From contig CM051024.1 of assembly GCA_027627225.1 (NCBI GenBank), forward strand, positions 83,488,704 through 83,552,703: a stretch of 64,000 nt of DNA, read 5' to 3'. Positions within the stretch are counted from its first letter, which is position 1. Every line of letters starts with the position of its first letter. Made by a program: the position numbers and the translations under genes. Positions 30,701 through 42,547 of the stretch are shown here, piece after piece. The notes beneath the pieces are model-generated. The model was not told where the DNA came from, did not search any database, and was given only the letters and a program-made list of their open reading frames with translations. Origin of the DNA: Congeria kusceri (taxonomy: Eukaryota; Mollusca; Bivalvia; Myida; Dreissenidae).

Positions 30701-31193
30701 AACTGAACAAACTTATACTTACAATCTTATAAAACAACGATTATTTGATCAATATAAACAGCACTGGTATAGCGATATAAACAATTCACCAAGACTTTCC
30801 ACATACTGTCGGTTCAAGGACAATTTTAATTTAGAACGCTACCTCGATGTCGTAAAAACAAGAAAACACAAAATAGCATTAACAAAATTTCGATTTTCAT
30901 CGCACAAATTAGAGATAGAGCGAGGTCGATACAATAATATCACTCGAGCAAATAGAAAATGCAAATTTTGTAATATAAACGTTGTAGAAAGTGAATATCA
31001 CTTCCTATTGACTTGCCCAGTATATAAAGATATTAGAAATACGTGTTTAAAACCGTTTTTCCAAAGATGGCCATCATTGAACAAATTTGACAATTTAATG
31101 CGAACTCAAAATAAAAACGAAATTATTAATCTTGCTAAATATATTTACACTGCAAACGAACTGAGAAATAGTTTAGACACTACATATGTTTAA
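27732..31193 (+). pseudogene. Non-LTR retrotransposon ORF2: AP endonuclease, reverse transcriptase, CCHC knuckle
   Basis: The N-terminal part is an AP-type endonuclease (FLSWNVNGL, LSETWTN, IIGDLNSRTG, SVTDYLL, SDHAALHF). The reverse transcriptase follows, with YITPIFKSGD, NYRGITL, FIDYAKCYDS (about 29671), GVKQGDP (about 29846) and an ADD active site at 29976-29984. The residue before ADD is Asn, where Tyr or Phe is usual. A C-terminal CKFC...H.....C knuckle (about 30961-31020) ends the protein. The copy is dead as it stands: frame changes occur near 28140 (T run), 28265-28276, 28700 (A run) and 29960, with stops at 30225-30227 and 30303-30305. The element retains its full coding length of about 3.4 kb. 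The clade is not resolved; an L1-like ORF1 with this RT and knuckle could be L1/Tx1 or a related group. Confidence 0.85.
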
Positions 31194-31454
31194 ATGTACA
31201 AGATGAATACATACAATAAGTACTACTTAGAATTTCAATTTAAATGAAATAAAATTTAAATAACAATGATTTAAGTTGGTGATAATGTTGCACAACTAAT
31301 TCAATATACCAGTAACCATGATAAAATGATCAATTTATATGATTAATTTAAACACACACCTTAATTTCAATCAACAATTTTATATCGAATCATTCATTAT
31401 TATATGAATGAGAATTGGGTCCTTTTCAATCGAATTATCGATGCATCGTATCAA

Positions 31455-33770
31455 TCGTTGTAGCTCTAGTTCTTTGGAGTTACAAAACTCCCATCTGTAG
31501 TTACAATATTGCCATCTGGAGTTACAGTATTGCTATCTGGAGTTACAATACTGCCATCTGGAGTTACAGTATTGCTATCTGAAGTTACAATACTGCCTTC
31601 TGGAGTTGTAATACTGCCTTGTGGAGTAACAGTACTGCATTCTGCATTTACAATACTGGATTCTGTTGCTACAATAGTGCCATGTGAAGTTAAAATACAC
31701 ATTCCCTAGTAACAAGACTTCCTTCTGATGTAACAATACCCCCTTCGGGAGTTACAATACTAACTTTTATAATTATTATAATGCCTTCTTGAGTTTAAAT
31801 ACATCCTTCTATAGTCACAACACTGACTTCTGAAGTTTCAATACTGCCATCTGGAGTTACACTATTTCATTATGTTGGTCTAATACTGCATTCTGGAATC
31901 ACAAGTTTGCCTTCTTGAGTTACAGTTCTGCATTCTGTAGTTTAAATACCGTCGTCTTGTGATTCAATTCTGCCCTCTTGAGTAACAATAACTCATTCTG
32001 AGATTACATTCCTGCCTTTTGGAGATGCACGTTTGTCTTCGGGAGTTAAATAGTCACTATTGGAGTGACAATTTTGCCTTCTGGTGTTACAATTCTGCGT
32101 ACAGAGTTACAATACTGTCATATGGATCAACAATTCTGCCCTCTGGAATAACAATACTGCCTTCTTCAATTACAATTCTTCTTTTTGGAGTTTAATCACT
32201 GCCGGCTGAGATTATGAACCAGTCATCGAGAGTTAAAATACTGTCCCCTGTAGTTATTATACGTACTTTTGGTCTGACAATTCTGCCCCCTGCAATTACA
32301 ATACTGCCATCTTAAGTTAAAATGTGCCTTGTCTTGTAACAAAACTGCATATTGTAGTTATAACATAACTTCCGGGGTTACAATGACGCCTTCTAGAGTT
32401 ACTCACTGCCAAGAGTAGTTACAATAATGTAATCTGCAGTTACTGGAATGCTTCATGATTTACAATACAGCCCACTTGTGTCACAATAATGCCTTCTGGA
32501 GTTACAAAACTGCCTTCGGAGTTACGGTAAAACTCTCTAGGGCTACAACACTCATTCTCGAGTTAAATACAACCATCTGGAGTTACTGCCTTTATGAGTT
32601 CAAACTCTCCTTCTGGAGTAACACTACTGTCCTCTTGAGGTACAATTCTGCCCTATGGAGTTACAATACTGCCAACTCGAGTTTCGGGGATGTCTTAAAA
32701 AGTCAAAATACCGCCATATGGAGACAAAATGCTTCCTTCTGGAGTGCCGTATGGAGTTTTGGAGTTACTGCAAGTTAGAGTTACCATTCTGCCTTCTGTA
32801 GTACCAACACTCTCATCAAGAGGTAAATGCCGCATTCTGTAGATAAAACACTTCTTCTGAAGTTTTGAAGTTAAAATTCTTTCTGTAGTTACATTACTGT
32901 CATCTGTAGTTAAAATCAATCTGTTTTACAATACTGCCACCTGTAGTGACAATCCTGCAATCTGTAATTACAGGTATGCCTTCTTGAGTTACAATACTGT
33001 CATCTCGAGTTACGATAGTGCTGGGATCTGGCGTTGCAAGTATTCATACTGATGTTACAATATTGCCCTTAAGAGTACCAATACTTCCTTCACTTTAGTT
33101 ACAACACATCCTTCTGTGGTTACGCTACTGCCTTCGAGAGATAGTTTTTTGCCTTTTGGTGTATCAAAACTGCTCTCTGTAGTTATAATACTGCCTTCTT
33201 CAATTATATTACTGCCTCTGGAGTAAAAATGGTGTATGCTAAGGTTACACTTCTGCCTTCTGAAGTAACAATACTTGCTCCTGGAGATACAATACTATCA
33301 TTTGGAGGTACAATACTGCCAACTGGAGTTACAATATTGCCTTCTGGAGTAGCAATACTGCGTTTCGTTGTTACAACACTTCCTTCTGATGCGACATAAC
33401 TGCCTTCTGGAGTTACATAACTGCCGACGGGTGTTGCAGTACTGCCTGTAGGAGTTAAAATAATGTCATCTGGAGTTACAATTTTGCATTGTGTTATTGC
33501 AATACTGCCTACTGGAATAACATTTGGAGTTACAATTCCGACTTCTGATATTGCAATACTGCCTTCATGAGTTCAAACTCTCGTCTGGAGTAACGCTATT
33601 GTCCTCTAGAGTTACAATACTGCCCTATGGCATTAAAATTCTGCCAACTCGAGTTTCGGAGATGTCTTCTGGAGTTACAACTGCCGTATATACGATGCTG
33701 CCTTCTCAATTTTCATCACTCATTCTGGAGTTACTGTACTGCTTTATTATACTGCATAAAATTTTCTACA
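31455..33770. repeat. 2.3-kb degenerate 21-bp minisatellite
   Basis: The unit is about 'ctggagttacaatactgcct' plus one base, repeated roughly 100 times with many changes. The first part (31490-31680) is the most regular; later units vary in length and wording ('ctcgagtt', 'ctgtagtt'). Short ORFs on both strands, such as a Ser/Thr/Pro/Gly-Val repeat near 31466-31702, come from the array. No gene is seen inside. Confidence 0.9.
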
Positions 33771-33779
33771 AAACAAGTT

Positions 33780-34320
33780 CGTTATTAATTTTGGAATGTT
33801 ATCGAGTGTACTAAATACTAGATGACAAATTATAATCAATACGAACAATAAATATGCTAATGTATTCTGGCATTATAATTAACCTAAATACAAACGTATT
33901 ACTAATTTGATTTATCGTCTTCAAACTCCTGTCTTTGTCTAAGTACAAAACATACTCAAATAACATATTTCACTCTTCTTTTGACAACTGATATGTAAAC
34001 CAAAGTATGTTAATACAATTTCAGATTTATATAACACTTTCAGCTCCTGCTATTAACTAATTGTATTTAATGTGTCGTTTACATATTGCGTCCACTATGT
34101 TTTAATACATTTGGCTAAAAGCAATGTATATGCTTATATGCTAATAAATGTTGTTGTCGTTGTTGTTGTATACAAATGTGCGTAACTTCATATAATTGTT
34201 ATAATTTAATTATATAACTTAAGTGCCATGTTGACAATGAATACATACAATACCATTCTTATGACAAGTTATTGTTTCAATTGACACATAATTAAGTTAG
34301 AGTACACCCATTTGTTCACA
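33780..34320. other. AT-rich spacer, no gene seen
   Basis: No ORF of note and no repeat structure apart from a short 'gttgttgtcgttgttgttg' run near 34149-34167. Confidence 0.4.
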
Positions 34321-34325
34321 GTACA

Positions 34326-36133
34326 TTAGTTTGGTCGCGGGCAGGTTATGTCTTGATGTCCAGATCTGACATACGGTCGCACGCTGTTGTACAGATATCT
34401 GGCCCTGTGTTCACTGATACCTTGTGCAGGGATTACAGGAGGCATGTCACGAGAAATCTGGGCGACATCACGCTGCTTCAAGATGTCAATTTTAACTTCC
34501 TCTGCATCACGACTTTCCTTCACAGATATTATGCCGGGTTCAGTACAGTCAAACCTAAAGTTGGTATTTCCTTATCCCTTTTAATGGCTTGAAGTACTGG
34601 CTCAGAAACGTTTTCCATGCCCTCCATTGCCATGCAGGATACACCACACCAACATTTGTCTTTGACGAATTGTTCACAACTGCTAGAAGCTGGTTTTAGT
34701 CGTCACAGTCAGAGCGCCAGTAAAGTTTCTTCACCAACCCAAAACCTCCATCAATCCAGCAGCGAGTATGTCCAGGTACTTGCATAGAGTACGTGATCTT
34801 GTCATGTTGTCCAGTTATCACTCGCCACATGAAATAGCCTAGTACAAACTGGTTCTTGTTTTGACCGCCACAGTTATCTGCATAAACAGTGCAATTCCTC
34901 TCACCGTGCCCGTGATTTTGCAATGCCCGGTCTACCATACACAGTACGAATCTGGACCGTGCATGTTCCGTCTTGACCCGTGGTCTGGTTTTTATCAATA
35001 AGAAAGTTCATTTGTTATGGATCTCCATCTATTCTGAAGCCAAACAGTTGAACTTTTCTAAGTGTGAGGCAATGTCATATTTTGGCTGTAATCGAACGTG
35101 TAGTGGACACACTATCAGAGTTATCCAAATGCTGTGTGGCCTTAGCTTGTTCTATACATGAATTGTAGAATGCACGTTCATCCTGCGCACGCCTTACATG
35201 ATGCTGCATCTGTGACAGAGTCAACAATGCGCTTCCGTTACTTTTCGCATGTAGCACAAACATCATCTGAAGGTTTGGCAATCATGATATGAGGAAGGCA
35301 GTGATTCCAGATTTTACCAAATGTAGAATACTTCACAGTACGTCTTTCGCAGCATGTCTCATACAGTCGTGGTATCGGAGCTCAGGTACACAGGATGGAT
35401 GTCATCTCTGCCACGGGGTGCAGCTGGCTGAGGAACTCCATGTGAATCACTGTAGTTAGTCAAACACTGAATGACATTTCTCACTGTGTCGTATTGCAAG
35501 GCATGTATAGGTTTCTTGCCAACGTTTCCATGTTGACGTGGTGTTACTCATTGTGACTGCATGTGCTGTTTTATCAGCTAAAGGATGTATTTGCTTAAGT
35601 CAAATATCAACAAGAAAGACTTCTTACATATTTGTCGGCCAGAAAAACATAATGTATGTCTTGTTCTTTGTCGTTTCAGGCCACGTTTTGTACTGTCTCT
35701 GTCAATGCGCCCATTTCATCTTTGCTCATTTCCCGCATGTTCTATATTTGGGAATATATCACTTCCTCGGTAAACTGGGAAATGCAGCGAGTTTGACACC
35801 CATAGCCATTTTCAGATACGTTCTAATTTTAACTTTAACCATGTCTGAGTCCTCAATTACCTGTTCACATAAATTGGTCGCTGGTTCATCTGTGCCACTG
35901 TCACTGTCGCTGTCTATCATCTCTTCAATGAAACTTCGATCTCGTTGATCAAGGTCCAGTACTACACCCGTCTCTGTTTCATCAATGTTGTTGATGTCAG
36001 CATCATCATGAGCATCGTCATCCTTATCATCATCATCATCATCACCTGACAACTGCTGAGAGCCAGCTGGGGTTATTGTTGGCGTCCTTCCAAAGTGCTC
36101 TGAGAAGAGGCTTTCAAGCTCCTGAAAATACAC
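34326..36133 (-). pseudogene. Decayed DUF7869-type (transposase-like) gene
   Basis: On the minus strand, starting near 36133. An acidic N-terminal segment (DDDDDDKDDD, then SDSDSGTDEP) is followed by a cysteine-poor linker. Near 35060-35281 comes an AQDERAFYNS / HYTFDYSQNMTLP region, split over two frames. Near 34700-34998 lies YADNCGGQNKN and then PGHTRCWIDGGFG. The ADNCGGQNKN and GHT...D..FG motifs are typical of the DUF7869 family, abundant in invertebrates and probably derived from a DDE-type transposase; the last point is inference. Several frame changes and stops occur between 35110 and 34990 and after 34696, so the copy is broken. Terminal repeats were not seen. Confidence 0.65.
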
Positions 36134-37052
36134 AAATAATACAATTAAGATTTATCTGATCGCAGCACTTTTTGTGAAATAAAATGTCCATGGGCATGTA
36201 AACATGTGAAAGCAAAACTTTTTATTATAAAATAGAAATACGTTTGCAATATGTTTACATCACTGTCGAAAAATAATGCAATTTTTTTTTATTAACTTTA
36301 TTTTATCAAGAAATGATGTGTATTTGAGAATAATAAAAATATAACAAAAACTGCTCTTTGAATGAGAGTTATATATATAATACCGAAAATTCATAAAATA
36401 AAAACTTTAAAATAGATATTGAAAGATCAATCAACTTCTAATTATATTTCATGAAAAAATACTCATAAAAAATTGGTCGAAACACGTTCCGAACCAGGAT
36501 CCTACATGTCTGTTGCTAGCAGCCGTATCCACTACGCCATCACGGCATATACTTTGAATACAAGGAAATGTATACATATAAACTAATAAGACACCAAAGA
36601 TGTTCCAACGTCATAATTTCTTTTCTTAAAAATTCAATCAAAATTGTACTCAAATTATAAATTAGTTATTTGTAATACTACTCTGTCGCAATAACGCCAA
36701 CACAATACCTGTCCGATCTGAAAAGTGTTTGTTTACAATCGTGTGCATGCATACAAACGACTGGGTGGGGAATATACATAGCACAGGAAAATGGAGATTT
36801 AAGATCGACAACACAAACTATACAAGAGATTGACAATTTAGATTCTGTTAGCTATACGTCTCTGTTATTCGGTGATGAAGTATATCAGAATGGAAGTCTA
36901 ATCAACCATATTTTATCACACCGCCATTTGCGTCATCGCGTACATTCACAGCAATTCAATGTCTTTTAAATAGGTTGAGGCATACGGGAAATTTCACACA
37001 CACACACACCCTAAACAAAAACAAATAAACACTCTGGCTTACCTCTATCTCT
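36134..37052. other. Spacer between two decayed elements
   Basis: AT-rich, without a gene. It contains a tRNA-like SINE head at 36477-36546 (annotated separately) and a short (AC)n run near 37000. Confidence 0.4.
36477..36546 (-). repeat. tRNA-derived SINE head
   Basis: Read on the minus strand, 'gatggcgtagtggatacggc' resembles a tRNA A box. About 30 bases later 'ggttcggaac' resembles the B box. The two ends do not pair as an acceptor stem and no anticodon arm is clear, so this is a tRNA-derived retroposon piece, not a functional tRNA. The body of the element is not recognisable. Confidence 0.55.
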
Positions 37053-37054
37053 TT

Positions 37055-37195
37055 ATTAAATAAGAACGTGGTCTATTTGATAATTTAATCAATGAACACG
37101 GTCATCTGAAAGTATAAGTAAAATGATATCAAGCAAAGTATAGAACTTCTTGACAACAACATGATAATACTTAAGTGTCCATTATCCTCTATCTC
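37055..37195 (-). repeat. Probable 3' LTR
   Basis: It shares with 42424-42547 the blocks 'gtggtctatttgataattta', 'atgatatcaagcaaagtata' and 'acaacatgataatacttaag'. This copy has about 15 extra bases ('catctgaaagtataa') in the middle. A purine-rich run ending 'ggggagatagagg' (minus strand) sits at the junction with the body and could be the polypurine tract. Confidence 0.7.
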
Positions 37196-37351
37196 CCCAA
37201 AGTCTTTTGTGTGATATTTATACAAGAAGAAAAGACTGATGTTACAAGATTAGCAACGAGGTAAGAAATAGAGATGACTAGATGAAAGTAATATAGCAAA
37301 ATGGATTATGGAACAAAATGATACAAAAGAAAAGGGAACATACGGTATATT

Positions 37352-38912
37352 TTAACGTGCAAGAAAACAAAAAGTAACATAATGTTTATAAGCAAGCACT
37401 TTCAGCACTGTCATGTCTAAGTCACAGTCACATGGTATAATCAGAATGCCATGCTGGCTTGGTGGAAGGGCGGTCGGATGCTCCCTGGGTTTGATCTGTT
37501 GGGGCGGGGCTGTGATACCTGGTGATCGCTCATCTAGCATGGTGTGATGGATGGGCTCCAATGGACTATTAGGTGGGTCATTCTGCTGGAACAAACGGCG
37601 AGGAACAACAGCAGCAGGAGACACTGTATGGTTACCCGATTTTGAGGTGGGGACCCATTGCGTGATGGAGTGACAGCCACGTCATCACGTTGTGGGGATG
37701 AAGGAGTATCCAACATAGGGGATGGATTGGCACCTAATGTGGGGGATGGTTTAGTGCCAGGGTTTAAGGAGACAATAGGATTTAGCGCATCATGACTTTC
37801 AGTCTGCTTAATGTATGCATGTCTCCAGAGGCCAGTATCGCTATCAATTGTTAGTCTTTTTAAAGGTTCACGCACTGGGATATATTTGCGCAAAAATTTC
37901 CGATTGCGCAACGTAATTCTGCCTGAACCATTAATGTTGACGACATACTGGTCAAACTGGCGAACTTCAATGATTGTGCCTGTTTTGTCCCATCTCAGAG
38001 GGTGAAGACCGGTCTGGGTTTGTACAAGGACGTGATCACCAACAGCCAGTGCTGGTAGCCAGGCGCTCTCATTTCTGGATTCTCATGTGCCTGATTTTCA
38101 AGGCCTCCTCTCTGGCAGATAATGCACTTTGCCATGCTGTGTGTGGCTTGTATTTCCCTGGCGGTACCGGTATAAAGTCCCTGATCGGCCGACCAAAACA
38201 CACATCGCAGGAGAGAGTTTGGCATCACGGTCCGGTGTGTTACGATAATGAAGCATGTTGCATTCGAAAGCATCAGTCTCTAGTTCACCATGAGTATCAG
38301 TATTATCAGCTATGAGACGTTTAACTGTCTTCACTGCAACCTCAGCACGACAGTTGCTGTGAGGGAATGCTACAAAGGCCAGTCTGTGATGGATGCCCCA
38401 GTCTTTCAGGAATTGGCGAGTAGCATGTGATGTGCATTCAGGTCCACCGTCCGAAGCTAGCTCGTCTGGTATGCCAAAAGTAGCAAATACACGCCGGAGA
38501 CAGACTACTAGTCCACCAGGACCAGGCGATTTCTCAACAATTGGCCAATTTGAGTACCTGTCAACAATAACAAGGTAATTTATCCCTTTTAAGTGAAAGA
38601 AATCGTCACACACACACATTGAAAGGGGTATTCAGGAGAGGCCAGTGGTGTAGGTGGCGCACTGGGGTTTGAGGGGGCAATACGGTTACAGTGGTTACAC
38701 CCTGCTCTCAGTGACCTGATGGCTGGTGTGATGCCTGGCCAGAAGACAGAGCATTCCGCTCTTGCTGTCACGGAGGTGACACCTTGGTGGGCCCCGTGTA
38801 ACGCAGCCAGTACTTCCTCTCGCAGCAATGAAGGAGAAACTATGCGTTCCTTGTACGTGATAACACCATCAACAGTATGCAAATCATCACGGAATTGGAA
38901 ACATTCATGCAA
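37352..38912 (-). pseudogene. Integrase and C-terminal region of the gypsy-type element
   Basis: The HHCC zinc domain is at about 38680-38820 (HGAHQGVTS ... CNHCNRIAPS). The catalytic core is at 38270-38610, with the first Asp in DDFFHLKG, the second in ASDGGPE and the Glu in HSNCRAEVAVKTVKR. A frame change near 38600 separates the two. Further frame changes occur near 38090 and 37590. The tail has LVQTQTGLHPLRWDKTG, resembling the small C-terminal integrase domain, then a Pro/Ser-rich end. Confidence 0.78.
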
Positions 38913-40895
38913 ATGCAGCTAGTAAGTCATGTCGAAACTCAGAAAACCCCTGTTCAATGACGTCCAGAAGGCTGCGCATATCAGCATCACTTGCAGTGGC
39001 AGTCATAACTCTGTCCCATGTGACCGACCGCAACTGCAATGACGTAAGGGAGGACACGGCATGGTTCAGTACAGAGTCTTCAAGTTTTGGCACTGATGCA
39101 TACACGATGTTGTCGTCTTGAAGCTTGGTTACCTGGGCCAAGGAAGGTAGATCATTGATCAGGGTAGCGACGTCATCAGGTAGGCGCATCTTATCGGCAG
39201 GCCCGATGGGGTGACGCGAGATGCAATCTGCTTCACGATGGCGGATGCCTGGTACATGGACCATTCTAAACTTGTAGCGTAACGTCTTCTCTTTCAAATT
39301 CCTGAGGCGCGTATTGGAGATGTCCTGAAGACAGCGATCGCCAAATATTTTCAGGAGGGGTTTGTGGTCCACTACGATGATCGAATCCTTGCAACCCAGT
39401 TTGAAAAAGCGAGCTTTGTCTAAGGCGTCTGCTACAGCGAGGGCTTCTCCCTCAATGGTTGCATATCTGGATTCTGCAGGGTGGATAAACCCGCTCCCAA
39501 CGAGTGTGACTTTCCAGCCTGTAGGACAGCATGATGGGTTGGGGCAATGTTTTTGTAATAACCCGAACCCTATACCTGACTTGGATCAGTCAGTGGCTAA
39601 GAAAGTTGGTTTGTTTGGGTCAAAGATCCGCACACCGTCTTCTATGTCACTGGCTATTGCAGCTTTAGATTCGTCAAAGAAGGCTTGAATTTGGTCATCC
39701 CATTTGAATGGTGTACCTGGTTTCAATAATTGTCTGAATGGGAGCATCTTCTCGGCCATACTGAATGCATATGACACTTGGTTTACTAGTCCAAACCATG
39801 ACCGAACGTCTGTGATGTCCTTTGGATGCGTGAAATCTATAATAGCCTCAAGGTAGTGCTTGCATGGTCGTACACTGTCACTGGTAATCTCAAAGCCAGC
39901 AAATTCAACCACATCTTATCCAAACACACATTTCTCTGGATTCAGAGTGATTCCACGTTGGCTGCATATGTCTAGCCAGTGGACTGCTTGGAAGAAACTG
40001 TCTTTGAGTGTATCAGCCCACAGAAGAACATCGTCTACACATTTGGTTTTGTTTAGTATGTGGGATACTATTTCATCATACCTTGTTGTGTATCCATCAT
40101 CTGATGCAATATAGCCTTGGAGGGCAGTATTGTAGCGGTACCTGACCCAGGGGGTGATAAATGGTGTAAGGTGGCGATCTTCGACACATATTGGCACGCT
40201 GTGATACCCATTCCATGCGTCAAATGTTGTTTTCTTTTTCCCATGGGGAATTGATCTTGCCTGGTGAATAAGAGATGGTGTGTTATTGGTTTCCCTGGTA
40301 GCATGGGCGTTCAATGGCTGAAGATCAACGGTGCGTCTTGGTTGACCATTTTTCTTTGCACAGACGACCATACGACGACACCAAGTGACAGCTCCCCAAC
40401 TGGAACTGGCTCAATGACTCCAAGCTTTACATCCTGGTCTAGGCCTGCGTTGACTACATCTCTCCAGTGAAGTGGCACAGGTACCGTAGTATGGTAGGCA
40501 ATAGGTTCTGAGTTGGGGTCGACCATCAGTTTCATGGGTGGTCCATCTATCATTGGGAGATTCTGGTGCTCACAAGTGTTGAACGTGCTGGACTTGTAAT
40601 AGTCAAGTAAGAACTGTTGAAGCTTGACCCTATTTGCTTCAGTGGCAGGAAACGGAAGTTTTGTTGGCGGTGGAGCTGGTCGTTGACGAATCGGACACGA
40701 ACATGGTGTTGAAGCATTGCTTATGTGATCTGCTTGACAATGAATGTGATTCTGACAGTCTGATGGTCCACTGCTATTGCTTGCGCCCACAGCTGGAAAA
40801 GATTCGGAGATTATTCCAAGAGACACACATGCATCTTTGCTCAGGAAAAGTTTATCAGATGAGTCGGTTATGTAGGTCATCTGCCTGGTTTTCAT
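38905..40895 (-). pseudogene. Reverse transcriptase and RNase H of the gypsy-type element
   Basis: The frame changes near 40370. The RT then shows KKNGQPRRTVDLQPLN, FDAWNGYHS and the active-site motif CVDDVLLW (usual form Y/F-VDD). In-frame stops are at 39916-39918 and 39586-39588 (TGA where related elements have Trp in 'TDWSKTG'). RNase H follows, with YATIEGEALAVADAL and IIVVDHKPLLKIFGD, then HREADCISRHP near 39210. Confidence 0.8.
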
Positions 40896-40958
40896 ACATC
40901 GGCCTTGTTTATCTATCCCACTTAGTCGCAGTATTGTTGCACCAAGAATGTTGATGCC

Positions 40959-41600
40959 TTAGTTATTAGCTGTATGCATCTTCATGCTTACTGGTAGCAG
41001 ATCAGACTGTCGCAAACCAATGTGGTGGATGACTTTAATGCCCGCGAGACAGCTTTGGCAACCAGTGTCGGCCATGGCTGGCATAGTAAAAGCCGAGGTA
41101 TCATTAACGAGTGTATAGCCGAGTGCTTTATAGTTATCTGAGAAGACTTTCACAGAAAGGTTCACATATGGTTGAGGTCTGGAGCTCTGTTTAAGCCAGC
41201 TGTCAAAGAGTTTGTCATACGCATGGTGATCCAGAGCAATGAGTTGTTGACGGGTCTTGCTGTTTGTGGTACTTATTGTGCACAAAGATTCTGGCATTTC
41301 ATTGGAATGCACTGCACTGTCTGGTATGTGCCATAAGGTATCAAAGATGTAGTCACTGTTTGTGAGGGGTTCATGGCCTTCAGTACTATATCACGTATGT
41401 AGAATTCACAACTGATCAAACACAGCACTTTAACTGTCATTGGATAGAGATTGTGGTTTCCTGAATCTCTCGGGTTGTCCTTGCTTCGACAGACCGCTTC
41501 AATGTGATGCTCACGATTGCATAATTCACACTTGTGTCCAAATGCACTACATTCAGTCTTTCGCACTCGCACCCCCATGACCTCTTTTACCGCAGTACGA
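40959..41600 (-). pseudogene. Zinc-knuckle and protease region of the gypsy-type element
   Basis: A cysteine-rich nucleocapsid segment (CSAFGHKCELCNREHH) lies near 41500-41550. After a frame change near 41290, an aspartic protease site ADTGCQSC appears near 41065. The frame stops at 40959-40961 but the same frame resumes directly (GINILGATILRLSG), so this stop is a point lesion. Confidence 0.65.
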
Positions 41601-42361
41601 TCATTGTTCCATTTTGTCTGTGGTTATATTGCGCTTGGAGGTCTTATAGGAACTGCTGGCAGCTTCAACCGCATGTGAATCAACCAGTGTAGATGCGGAA
41701 CGTTTACCAGATTCTTTCGCCTCTACAAATCGAAAGACGTCTTCGAGATTCATGTCTTCGTTCTTGTCCGAAAGGAGATCAAGCTGAATTTCAGGATCTG
41801 CAATACCGCGTGTGAGCACATCACGGATAATAGCATCAGTATAATTCACATCCACCGCACAGCCAGGGCACTGAATTATGAATTTGCAGACACCTGCTTG
41901 TCCTCGTAGGCGTGCACCAAAACTGCGCACAGGCTCGTCGCGGTCCTGTTGCATGTTGTGAAGTGTGACGCTAGCAACCATGGTGTTTTCTTCACGAACT
42001 GCAAGTTTCTTGATAGCTGCTAGAACATCATTTTCTGGTTTGTCAGCAAGGCTGCCGCCCTCCGATCTTGTGAGGTCTTTGCGCAGATTTTCATCACAGC
42101 ACTCAAGGAGTTGTACCACTCTGTCACGGCAATCTTTAATGCGGATACATATTCTGCCCACCTGGACTTGAAATATGACCAGTCTTCACTGGAGCTTGCT
42201 GCGGAGATCGCAGGGCGCTTGACCTTCTCCACCTTAGCAGCAGCAGCATGGACTGACGCATGGGCAGACCTGTGTGTGGTGAGGAGGGCAGCAACGATCA
42301 CTGCGTCCAGATCTGGGGTCATGTAGTCGCAGTTGGGGATCGGACAGTCGACCGCAGGCAT
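41601..42361 (-). pseudogene. gag region of the gypsy-type element
   Basis: The likely start is MPAVDCPIPNCDYMTPD at about 42361, with a C-x4-C and two His (H..H) that resemble a zinc finger. A capsid-like helical region follows (for example RGQAGVCKFIIQCPGC). The frame changes near 42110-42120, so the two halves lie in different frames. An in-frame stop follows NITTDKMEQ at 41601. The nucleocapsid zinc-knuckle region then continues near 41470-41600. Confidence 0.7.
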
Positions 42362-42423
42362 GGTGGCAGATGGACAAGAAGACAGGCTTCTACAGGATGG
42401 CACTGTAGGCGGAGACCGTGTTA

Positions 42424-42547
42424 ATAAATAAGGACGTGGTCTATTTGATAATTTAATCAATGAACACGGTAGTAAAATGATATCAAGCAAAGTATAGAAC
42501 TTCTTGACAACAACATGATAATACTTAAGTGTTAATTATCCTCTATT
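42424..42547 (-). repeat. Probable 5' LTR
   Basis: Direct repeat partner of 37055-37195. On the minus strand it lies just before the gag start near 42361. The primer-binding site would follow its lower end but I cannot match it to a tRNA with confidence. Confidence 0.7.

Larger units (their letters stand above)
26613..31193 (+). mobile_element. Decayed non-LTR (LINE) retrotransposon
   Basis: ORF1 and ORF2 lie in the standard order on the plus strand and span about 4.6 kb. No poly-A tail or target duplication could be fixed at the 3' end; the sequence after 31193 is AT-rich for about 260 bp before a minisatellite begins. The number of lesions (three stops besides the ORF1 end, four frame changes) suggests moderate age. 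Confidence 0.85.

Noticed and set aside
31455..33770. CRISPR-like array
   Set aside because: The 21-bp units follow one another with no unique spacers and the DNA is eukaryotic.
35538..35948. Plus-strand membrane-like protein of 136 residues
   Set aside because: It overlaps the minus-strand DUF7869-type gene, has no splice context and no family match.
36477..36546. Functional tRNA gene
   Set aside because: The A and B boxes are present but the acceptor stem does not pair and no anticodon arm is clear, so it is a SINE relic.
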